Below are positions 55,513 to 64,000 of a stretch of DNA of 64,000 nt, piece by piece. The notes beneath the pieces were generated by a model, which was not told the origin of the DNA, did no database searches, and saw only the letters and a list, made by a program, of their open reading frames with translations. Position 1 is the first letter of the stretch. Every line of letters starts with the position of its first letter. The position numbers and the translations under genes were made by a program. The DNA comes from Tenebrio molitor (lineage: Eukaryota; Arthropoda; Insecta; Coleoptera; Tenebrionidae): assembly GCF_963966145.1 (NCBI RefSeq), contig NC_091053.1, forward strand, positions 17,794,001 through 17,858,000, read 5' to 3'.

Positions 55513-58500
55513 CATCCCACCTCCACCCGGCGGCAGGGCAATTTTGCCGGAGTACATACACTATTACGGATATTACTATCAAGTAATAGTGCAGTGCTTA
55601 TCAACATAATTACCGGCGTCTCGCCTCCGCATTTTGACTTTGTTGTGTATTATGTTCTGTGTCAATGTTAAGGAACTTTCTCACGATGTGACATGAGTAT
55701 AATAATATACCTTTTTGAATTTCAACTACCAATGTGTTATCTAAATCCAGAATTTTTAAATTTTTAAAAAGAGATTGCGGTACTATTCCCGTTGCTGAAA
55801 TTACAAGTGGTAAAATCGAATTTTTTTCTAAACACCAAAGATTTCTCATAGCAACGGACAGCTCTAAATATTTATTAATTTTTGTGTTATATGTCTGTGT
55901 TATATTATGTGAATTTGGAACAGCTATATATAAAAGATATGCTTGCTTTTGTTGTTTATTTAAAATTATAATGTCTGGTCTGTTATGCTTAATATGAATG
56001 TCAGTTAAAATTGTTCTATCAAAATATAACTTGTAACTGTCATTTTCCAAACAACTTTCTGGTGTATAACTATAATGTGGTTGTGTATTCTTTAATAAAT
56101 TGAATTTAACAGCTAAATTCATGTGTATAATTTTAGCGAATAAATCGTGACGTTTTTTATATTCGCTTTGAGCCAAAACGGTGCAAGAAGAAATGATGTG
56201 TTCAATTGTTTCCCCTTCAGTTCCGCAAATCCTACATTTATCAATTATCGAATGTATACCGCATATGTGTGTTTTATAATTTCTTGTATTTATAACACGA
56301 TCTTGTATTGCAAATATAAAACCCTCCGGCTCAGGGTGAATATTTGATTTCTTAAGCCATGCATGAGAGGCCTGAATATTAACTTCTGGTTGTTCCAGTT
56401 CTTTAAAGTATCTCCCATGTAAAGACTTCTGTTTTATATTTGCTATAGGGTGTCAGGTATATTTGGCTTAACAATATCTGAAATTATATTATCACTTAAA
56501 TTTAAAGGTGTGTAGCCTTTATCGGCTGAAACCAAAGCATTAAAAAAGGTGTTATCACGAGCTCTATTGAGGAAATAATTTTTTAGTGAAGCAATTTGAT
56601 TTTTTAGCAGTACTTCTAGATTTGAAAAACCCCTACCACCGTTTTCGCGTGGTAAATTAAATCTTTCAATAGCAGATTTAGGATGGTGTTTACTAAATTT
56701 GGTAAAAAGAACTCTAGTTTTAATGTTTATGTTCTGTAAATTAGTTTTGGACCATTTTATAACACCGAAAGAATAGGTCACTAATGGAACAGCATATGTA
56801 TTAACTGCTTTAATTAAATTATTACCGTTTAATTTTGATTTTAAAATAGATTTAATTCTTAAATAAAATTGCTTTTCTAAATTTTCTTTTATAATTGAAT
56901 GTTGAATATGATTTGATTGATTAATACCTAAATATTTATAAAATTCTCCTTTATTTAAATTTTTAATGATTTCTCCTTCTTGAGTTATATATTCTAAATG
57001 TTCGTAATGACCGCGACATATTGATTGCATTTTACACTTATCAATACCAAAACTCATCCCAATATCATTTGAGAAATTTTCAGTTATTGTTAGTAAAGAT
57101 AAAATGTGATTCTTTTTTGATGCATAAAGTTTTATGTCATCCATATAAAGAAGGTGATTTAATTTGGATAGTGTGGTATTATTAAGTCTAATATTGAAAC
57201 CATATCCAGTGCTATTTAATAGATTTGTCAAAGGATTAATGGCTAGACAAAACCATAAAGGACTTAAAGAATCTCCTTGATAAATTCCCCGTTTAATTTG
57301 AATAGGCTCGGATTTTAATTTAGTATTGTTTATTGATAAATTTAAAGTAGTTCTCCAAAATGTCATAACATGAGATAAAAAGTTAATCAAATCCAAATTA
57401 ATTTTATAAATTTTAAGAATTTTAATTAACCATGAATGTGGTACTGAATAATAGGCTTTTTTGTAGTCTATGAATGCGGTATAAATATTTCTATTATTTT
57501 TTCTAGCTTGTTCCATTATTACCGTATCTATTATGAGTTGTTCTTTACAACCAAAACACTCTTTAATACAACCTTTTTGTTCTTCATTAAGTATATTTAA
57601 TTTTTGACAATGGTCGTAAATTATTACTTTAATGCAAGATGTCATAATTTCATAAATTGTAGGCAGACATGTGATTGGCCTATATTTTGATGGATTTTTA
57701 GTATCGGAATCTTTTGGTTTCAGATATGTTATACCATGGGCCAAAAACTCTGGAAATGTGTTAGGTTCCCTAATAAATCCGTTAAAGTGATCAAGTAAGC
57801 ATTTATGAATACAAGTAAATTTTTTTAACCAAAAGTTATGAATTTGGTCACCTCCAGGGGATTTCCAATTATGTGAACTATTAATATTTTTAACTAAAAT
57901 TTCAAGGCTAATTTGAATATGATGTCGATTATTACTATCTGGTATATCATTTTCTAAATGAGGAATCCATTCTGCCTGATTATTAAATTGAACTTCATTT
58001 GACCATATGTTTGACCAGAATTCTTTAATTTCATTTATATTTGGTAGACCATTATTATTTTGAGTTTTATTATCTGCTAAATTTTTGTAAAACAACTTCT
58101 CATTATTTCTAAATAGTTTATTTTCAAATTTCCGTTGTTTATTATTTTTATATCTTTTTAATCGTTTAGAATAAATATTAAATTTTTGTAATAAAGTGTC
58201 TTTAATTTCTATTAATGTTTCATTATATTCGTTATATTTTAAACAATGTATTCTGTTTTTATTTAAAATCGATTTAATACAGTTATTTAGATGATTAGAA
58301 TTTATACCTTTTAAATATTGAGTTATTCTATCTAAATCTCGTCTGATATTGTTAATGCGTTTATTTAGTCTTCGTTCCCATTTTGGTAATTCTTTAGCTT
58401 TTATATTATTTGTCTGGTCAATTTCTTTTGAACCATTTAATCTGATAATTGTTAAAGCTCCACTATATATGATACTGTGTAATTTTCTAAAACTTGTCGT

Positions 58501-59213
58501 GTTATTTACAAATTTAGGTAAAATGAATTGATTTAAAATTTCAATCATTGCAAAGAATTTTTTGGAGCTTTGTTGTTTAGGTAATAGTGGTCTATTAAAT
58601 GGTTCTATATGTTCAAATTCGTTCAGAGTTCTATTAAATTCATCTTCAATTTGTTCTTTAAAATTTTGATGGTAGTAAAAATTTTGATTAATAACATGTA
58701 TATCATTATAACTCAAGTCTAAATTATGTATGTCTGTTTGTATGGTGTTTGGTGAACCGAGAATTGGACAGAAAGAGTCATTATGATTAGATAAACTTTG
58801 TAAACTTTGCGGTTCAACAGAATTTTGGAGTAAATTATTAGAAACTTCATTATTGTCAGAATAATTAATTGACAATTCTAACTTTACATCATTTTTGATC
58901 TTTTCTAAAATTGCCGAAGGGATATAGTTTTTCTTCATAATGGCTCTCCTCTGGTCAGCTAAATTTTGAATAGTAACAGGAAACTGGGGGTACTTACTTT
59001 GGAACGCTTTAAATAAATCAAGCCTGTAAGTACTCACAACATCCTGTAGTTTCGTGATCCGAAAATATTCCCGTATAATGAAAATATTCATTTCCATAGT
59101 CCATTTTTTGCGTTTTCTAACTTCTGTAGCACCATTGGATTGCAGTGAAGCACTTGCAACAACATTTGGCGCGTTTTTATTAGAGAGCGAATTTATTGAC
59201 ATTTAGACAGTTG
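55513..59213 (-). mobile_element. R4/Dong-type non-LTR retrotransposon, near full-length copy C
   Basis: It is the longest copy: the frame begins at an ATG at 59202 with an N-terminal domain absent from copy B. It spans from about 59213 to a 3' end GGGATG at 55513, inserted within the PLA2-like gene. One 2-base insertion breaks the frame near 56447. The 3' untranslated region matches the other copies. Confidence 0.85.
55610..59202 (-). pseudogene. R4/Dong-type reverse transcriptase/endonuclease (copy C), one frameshift
   Basis: From MSINSLSNKNAPNVVAS the protein has a Myb/SANT-like N-terminal domain (KKWTMEMNIFIIREYF to NLADQRRAIMKKNYI, about residues 33-95). The same reverse-transcriptase core as copy B follows, including LLYMDDIKLYA. 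The first frame stops at 56443 after NIPDTL. Two extra G bases at about 56447 (GGGTGTCAGG against GTGTCAGG in copy B) shift the frame. The second frame continues through CRICGTEGETIEHIISSC to the NRPDIIIL endonuclease segment and a stop at 55610. A single indel inactivates an otherwise complete protein of about 1190 residues, so the insertion is recent. Confidence 0.85.
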
Positions 59214-59831
59214 TCACGGCACTCTATTACCTCTATTATTATTACCTGAATTATTATTAATCATCATATTTTCAACAGCAGCAGCAATACCTTCTTTTTC
59301 TTTTCGCTTTCGATTCACAGGAGGCTTGTTTTGTTGTTTTCGTCGATATTTATTTTCACTTGCATCATTCGTTTTAAATTCTGATATTTTCTTTAAACAA
59401 TCTTCAATTGTTGTTTTAGTTTTCTCCAGACTTTTTTCACACTGATTTAAAACTTTTACACAACCAACTTTTCGTGTTGATATTCCCATACCAAATTTTA
59501 TTTTTGCTTTCATCGCTCCAACTACACCTAATGCTGCAGCTTTTTCACCCCAAGATGCATTCTTCGAATGGAAACGTTGCAAGGCTTTTTCCGCTAATAC
59601 CCTATCAGCATCATGACGTAATTTTAAATCTTTATTTTGTGAATAAGCAATGTCATGATCTTTACATGCCATATCAAGACCATTAATACCTACATCACCT
59701 CGTCTTAAACGTTCCTCAAGTTTCGTATTCGGTCCACAAAATTGATAACCAGGTATATGAAATTCATACGGAATTTTATACAAAGTTTTTTCCAATATTC
59801 CACTACCGCTGATGTGACGACGATAACTCAT
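59214..59831 (-). pseudogene. Phospholipase A2-like protein, N-terminal part
   Basis: The 205-codon frame starts MSYRRHISGSGILEKTLYKI. The PLA2 domain spans about residues 25-90: the calcium loop GYQFCGPNT, then NGLDMACKDHDIAYS with the His59-Asp60 catalytic dyad, and RHDADRVL. This matches the PLA2-like domain of parvovirus VP1 and of some Polinton/adintovirus proteins, thought to modify host membranes in entry. An AAALGVVGAMKAKIKFGMG helix, a QCEKSLEKTKTTIEDCLKK coiled region and a basic tail follow. The reading frame ends at a TGA in or beside the retrotransposon boundary. Its own tail lies at 55281-55512. The gene was therefore cut by copy C. Confidence 0.75.
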
Positions 59832-60037
59832 TTTTTGTTTTTTTGTTTTAGTAGGTTGTGTAATAACGATTTTAACATAACTGAACTATACATAGTAAAA
59901 CTAAACCTTTTATTTTATTTTTATAATAAAACAACGTTTGTTTTTTGTTTTTATTAAAATGAGGTATAATCGAGGCTAAGCTCATCCAGGCTAAACTCGA
60001 TCTTATATACCCAATAATCACATACGTAAGTTGCAAA

Positions 60038-60110
60038 CACTTTGTAGCTCAGTGGATCGTGCATCCGTATTCGCAATCGCATCTACGTGGTTCGAATCCC
60101 GACCAGTTCA
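60038..60110 (+). other. tRNA-like pol III promoter boxes (tRNA pseudogene or SINE head)
   Basis: The A box TAGCTCAGTGG (60045-60055) and the B box GGTTCGAATCC (60089-60099) both match consensus at tRNA-like spacing. The flanking seven-base ends do not pair as an acceptor stem, and the D and anticodon stems are poor. So it is not a functional tRNA. It may be the head of a tRNA-derived SINE. Confidence 0.6.
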
Positions 60111-60187
60111 ATATAAACTTTTTATCATTAGTACACGCGCACTAACCGCACCCGACCTTCAAATAAATACGTCACAGGACCAGTTGT

Positions 60188-60207
60188 AATTACCTGTACA
60201 GGTAATT
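60188..60207. repeat. 20-base perfect palindrome
   Basis: AATTACCTGT followed by its reverse complement. Confidence 0.9.
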
Positions 60208-60975
60208 CAGGTAAAAATAATTTTTTTCACCTGTTTTGGAAACACCTCAAAAACACCTTTAATTACACCTGGGGCCACGCCCTTTTTTGGGTGTGGTAAC
60301 GGCCACCGTGACGTAGCTTCTGGTCATTGTTGACCACTTCTTCGGCTGCAAGAACTTCTTCAGCTTCTGGTCATTGACGATCGACTTCTTCGCGACCTTG
60401 AGGTCACCTTATCATTAGATGCGGATGGACACGCCATCGAACTGTCCCAGAACCCCCCCATCATAACTACTGACGGGTTCCAGAAGCTTATTGCCCTACC
60501 ATAACTGACCACCTCAAGTTAATGTACTCCATCCCTCATAAAATCACTATATTTCTGGGTCTACTATACTAATACTTTTATAACCGAGGGTTCGGTGAGC
60601 CTTTTGCTTTCGGCCGTCATTTATTACAGGGGGTCTTCAACGCATTTGTGCTCTGAAATTTTTGCGAAATTATAAAAAATAAGATTTACTGATCAGGATT
60701 GTCATAGATTCGCGTGACGTAAATATTATGCGGCATTTTTTGTGATAAAAGAGTGATTGAAAATGTTTTTGATCGATAAATATATGTACAGTGAATTTTT
60801 TTATCAATGAATCATAGGGAAACAATTTTATTTATTTAATGAAACATTTACAATCTAAGTTATACATTTTAAACTAAAGATGTGGACAAATATTTTTGAA
60901 TTTTAAATGCTCAAACTTTTTACCAAAAGCCGCTAAGTAGTAACCTAATCGGTCTCGAAAATGATCGAATAATAA

Positions 60976-61970
60976 CATTTAAATTTAAGTGATAATGTAA
61001 TTTCAGATATTGTTGAGCCAAATATACCTGACACTATAGCAAATATAAAACAAAAGTCTTTACATGGGAGATATTTTAAAGAGCTAGAACAGCCAGAAAT
61101 TAATATTCAAGCTTCTCATGCATGGCTTAAAAAATCAAATATTCATCCTGAGACTGAGGGTTTTATATTTGCAATACAAGATCGTGTTATAAATACAAGA
61201 AATTATAAAAAACACATATGCGGTTTACAATCGATCATCGATAAATGTAGGATTTGCGGAACTGAAGGGGAAACCATTGAACACATCATTTCTTCTTGCA
61301 CCGTTTTGGCTCAAAGCGAATATAAAAAACGTCATGATATATTCGCAAAAATTATACACATGAATTTAGCAGTTAAATTCAATTTATTAAAGGATACACA
61401 ACCACATTACATTTATAAACCAGAAAGTTGTTTAGAAAATGACAATTACAAATTATATTTTGATCGCACAGTTTTAACTGACATTCACATTCAGCATAAC
61501 AGACCAGACATTATTATTTTAAATAAACAACAAAAGCAAGCATATCTTTTAGATATAGCTGTTCCAAATTCACACAATATAACACAGACATATAATACAA
61601 AAATTAATAAATATTTAGAACTCTCCGTTGCTATGAGAAATCTTTGGTGTTTAGAAAAAATTTCGATTTTACCATTTATAATTTCAGCAACAGGAATAGT
61701 ACCACAATCTCTTTTTAAAAATTTAAAAATTTTGGACTTAGAGAAAACATTAGTGGTTGAAATTCAAAAAGGTATATTATTATACTCATGTCATATCGTG
61801 AGGAAATTCCTTAACATTGACACAGAACATAATACACAACAAAGTCAAAATGCGGAGGCGAGACGCCGGTAATTATGTTGATAAGCACTGCACTATTACT
61901 TGATAGTATTATCCGTAATAGTGTATGTACTCCGGCAAAATTGCCGTGCCGCCGGGTGGAGGTGGGATAG
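60976..61970 (+). mobile_element. R4/Dong-type non-LTR retrotransposon, 5'-truncated copy D
   Basis: It begins within the coding region at about 60976 and ends GGTGGAGGTGGGATAG at 61970. One open frame (about 60980-61872) covers NIPDTIANIKQKS, CRICGTEGETIEHIISSC and the NRPDIIIL to LLDIAVP endonuclease region. Substitutions (DNYKLYFDRTV, IQHNRPD, ILPFIISATG) match copy B, not A or C. The 5' truncation removes the reverse transcriptase. Confidence 0.85.
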
Positions 61971-63589
61971 TCTTTTTTATAAAATTATTACACTGTTTTT
62001 CTTTTGGTTTTCGCCTTTTGTCAGTTATGTATATCTCACTAAAAAAAATGTCAAAGTGACGTAAATATGAAATAGTTTTGAGAAATGGTGAAATACAATT
62101 GACAACAGAGGAAAACCAGAAGAAAAACACTGTAATATTATAATAAGTTAAAATGATTCAATGATATGAACACCCACAATTCATTCAATTTTGTTACTTT
62201 CACTTAGAGATATTTTTTTTACTTTCACTTAGAGATATTTTTTTTTTAATTTTCAAACCACCGTTATTTTGGACTCTGCTATCGTAGTAAAAGTTCAGGA
62301 TACTAAAAATTACAAATCGCGATCATTTATCATTTTGGGAAAGTTTACGTCGAAATTTGCAACTGCGTTTCGATCTTCAAGCTCTGGACTAGCCACAAAA
62401 AACCTCACTTCTACTCTTAATGATATGTTTCGATTTTCTTGCCTAGGCGTGGAATTCACTGTTCCAAGACGATTTGGGCGAATGAAAACTCAGTAAATTT
62501 AGACGGAGGCCGAAAAAAAAACTTTGTGGGAATACGTGATGTAGAAAAAGGGAAAATATGTTTTCTCCCGTTGAGCTTTTCGAAAAGAACTCGAATAAGT
62601 AATTGTTTTTAAAAGAAACAACTTTCTATCATTTGCATTTTCCACCCTTTTTTGTTTCATCATCACCAACTCTTTTAAACAGTACCTCCAAATTTATTAC
62701 TTATTGAAATCTGCTTTAATACGTGTGCCAAGTACGACCTTTAGACGATGATTGATATCGATTTTTAAAAGCGAAAAAAGGGTGGCAATGAAATTCCGGA
62801 TTTTACATCAAAATTTTCACAAATAATTAATTCTTTAATAAGACATTCTCCTGTTTAAAAATTTATATTAGTTTAATTTATATTGCTCTTGTTATAATAT
62901 TTTGAAAATTGTATGAAAGTGGGACGAATGTGGAAAGTTCTTTAAGACCGTTTGTCGTAAAATTGTGGCAAACGTGACATTTGCCAGAATCGGACCAACG
63001 GTCTAATATATTGTATGAGTAAGACAACGGTTAAATTGGAAATCGGTTAAAAATGGTAATGAAAGTAACTTCTGATTGGAGCTCCAGTGTAGCCGTTGTA
63101 AAGAATGGTAGAGCGATGTTTGAATTTGAGTAAAAGATGTGAACGGAAGCTTTGAAGACGAGTCCCAACTTAGAGTCCCAAACAAGAGTCCAAAGTGTTA
63201 ACTGTTTGTCACAGTTCATTGTAATATTGTGTGTGTTTGTGTTATTTTTGTTATGTTTTATTCAATAGGTATATTCATCATTTAATGAAATCGGTGTTAT
63301 TCTTGAATTATCCTGACAAGAGCAAGAAAGAAAATTGAACAGTTATCAGAAGTGGTGTAGAGAAAAAATAGTATATTATATTATAAGTGATAGAAATGCA
63401 TCATTAAAGAGTGAGAATTTTGACGGACTAGTGGGCTTGCGGGGCATGGGTCACTTGCGCGCCGCGGTCAGAAAAATCTACGGGTAGGCTTAATCCTACA
63501 GGACAGTTGCGCGCCAAGTATAATGCATTCATTTTTGTAATGAGGAACTAACTGGAACTTTTTTTTTGTTCGATTTTTTTACAAAATAA
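61971..63589. other. Gene-free stretch
   Basis: It holds a 26-base duplication (62195-62246). The open frame 62269-62496 has no recognisable motif, nor do the minus-strand frames at 61909-62130 and 63003-63219. The GC-rich patch near 63420-63530 (with CTTGCGCGCCGCGG) may be a repeat boundary. Confidence 0.4.
62195..62246 (+). repeat. 26-base tandem duplication
   Basis: TACTTTCACTTAGAGATATT plus a T-run occurs twice in succession. Confidence 0.85.
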
Positions 63590-63693
63590 ATGAAAATTAG
63601 ACAGTTGGCAATGATTTAAATTGTCAAATAAAATAAAATAAAATATTTATTTAATTTGACAATTTAAATCATTGCCAACTGTCTAATTTTCAT
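63590..63693. repeat. Foldback repeat with 40-base arms
   Basis: ATGAAAATTAGACAGTTGGC and AATGATTTAAATTGTCAAAT on the left are exactly inverted on the right, around a short (AAATA)n loop. Confidence 0.9.
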
Positions 63694-63711
63694 ATTATTG
63701 TCACTGCGAAA

Positions 63712-63849
63712 ATGAATGAATTTCCAAAACGAAGTAAAGCATCAATAAGTAAGCAGACGAACCAGCACATTTTAAAGGCTTTCAACAAAATAAAAGAAAT
63801 TACTCATGGAGATAATGGAAACGCAAGTACGAAAAGTACAAAATTGTAG
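63712..63849 (+). CDS. Short ORF just after the foldback (unidentified)
   Basis: A 45-codon frame starts MNEFPKRSKASISKQTNQHI and ends TKSTKL. It is lysine-rich with no recognisable domain. It may be the first exon of a gene or mobile element that continues past the window. The following 150 bases include a phrase like SRSMFKILNEGQAQGLWETLASMTY in one frame, again unplaced. Confidence 0.25.
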   Translation: MNEFPKRSKASISKQTNQHILKAFNKIKEITHGDNGNASTKSTKL

Positions 63850-64000
63850 AAGCAGTGGTGGATGTTTTTTCGGTAAATTCTAATCTAAAATAAAACTCTT
63901 CCTAAGTGCTGTACAGGCTTCAGTCCCAGAAGTATGTTCAAAATTTTAAATGAAGGACAAGCACAAGGCTTATGGGAAACTTTAGCATCCATGACATATC

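Larger units (their letters stand above)
40980..59831 (-). mobile_element. Polinton/adintovirus-like element, heavily interrupted
   Basis: Six gene types diagnostic of Polintons (Mavericks) and adintoviruses lie on the minus strand in one block: DNA polymerase B, major capsid, minor capsid, adenain-type protease, PX-like protein and PLA2-like protein, with one plus-strand gene between. Polymerase and plus-strand gene diverge from a shared region. Four insertions split it: a MITE in the polymerase, an R4/Dong copy in the plus-strand gene's intron, a solo LTR in the capsid gene and an R4/Dong copy in the PLA2 gene. Neither a retroviral-type integrase nor an FtsK/HerA ATPase was seen, and no long terminal inverted repeats were found. 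It is therefore a non-functional endogenous copy. Confidence 0.85.
59832..60975. other. Gene-free stretch right of the Polinton genes
   Basis: No gene is seen. It contains the tRNA-like boxes (60045-60099) and a 20-base palindrome (60188-60207). No clear terminal inverted repeat of the Polinton was identified here. Confidence 0.4.

Noticed and set aside
60038..60110. Functional tRNA gene
   Set aside because: The pol III boxes are perfect, but the acceptor, D and anticodon stems do not pair.
62269..62496. 75-codon plus-strand frame
   Set aside because: It has a serine-rich composition, no motif and lies among repeats.

Overview
This window looks like eukaryotic, AT-rich, repeat-dense DNA from an arthropod, most likely an insect. 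The reasons are GT-AG introns of about 45-60 bases, Tc1/mariner, piggyBac and P-type DNA transposons, an R4/Dong-type retrotransposon and a Polinton/adintovirus-like element. Nothing seen here fixes the species. There is no bacterial gene organisation and no CRISPR array. Most of the window is mobile DNA, much of it nested.

Region 1 (1-22.2 kb) is a transposon graveyard. A Tc1/mariner-type element (copy 1) is split by a P-like element with a perfect 26-base inverted repeat and an 8-base target duplication. That P-like element is itself invaded by a MITE and by an R4/Dong tail. Further on lie a second transposase remnant, P-type (THAP) and piggyBac pseudogenes, a GC-richer block with duplicated segments and LTR-like starts, a Tc1 pseudogene, a jockey-like LINE fragment with a (TAA)n tail, and a second copy of the first transposon (18.8-22.2 kb).

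Region 2 (22.2-40.1 kb) is mostly MITEs, foldbacks and tandem repeats around the one gene that looks like an intact host gene. This minus-strand gene has an uninterrupted exon of about 1560 codons (29536-34224). It encodes a NACHT NTPase followed by ankyrin repeats, with an N-terminal segment that has the E...D...QxK pattern of restriction-like (DUF4297/Cap4-type) nucleases. A phase-matched candidate first exon lies at 39856-40083. The combination parallels bacterial STAND antiviral proteins and is the most interesting lead here.

Region 3 (41-60 kb) is a broken Polinton/adintovirus-like element. Its minus-strand genes are a protein-primed type DNA polymerase B (broken, motif C absent), a double-jelly-roll major capsid protein, a penton-like minor capsid protein, an adenain-type protease, an adenovirus-PX-like basic/hydrophobic protein and a phospholipase-A2-like protein. 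One divergent plus-strand spliced gene of unknown function lies between polymerase and capsid. Later insertions broke the element: an R4/Dong element in the intron of the plus-strand gene, another R4/Dong element in the phospholipase gene, a solo LTR with a 4-base target duplication in the capsid gene, and a MITE in the polymerase. No integrase or packaging ATPase was found.

Region 4 (60-64 kb) holds a tRNA-like pol III box pair, a fourth R4/Dong fragment, small repeats and an unidentified short ORF at the right edge. The four R4/Dong copies fall into two sequence types (first and third against second and fourth), which suggests two bursts of insertion.
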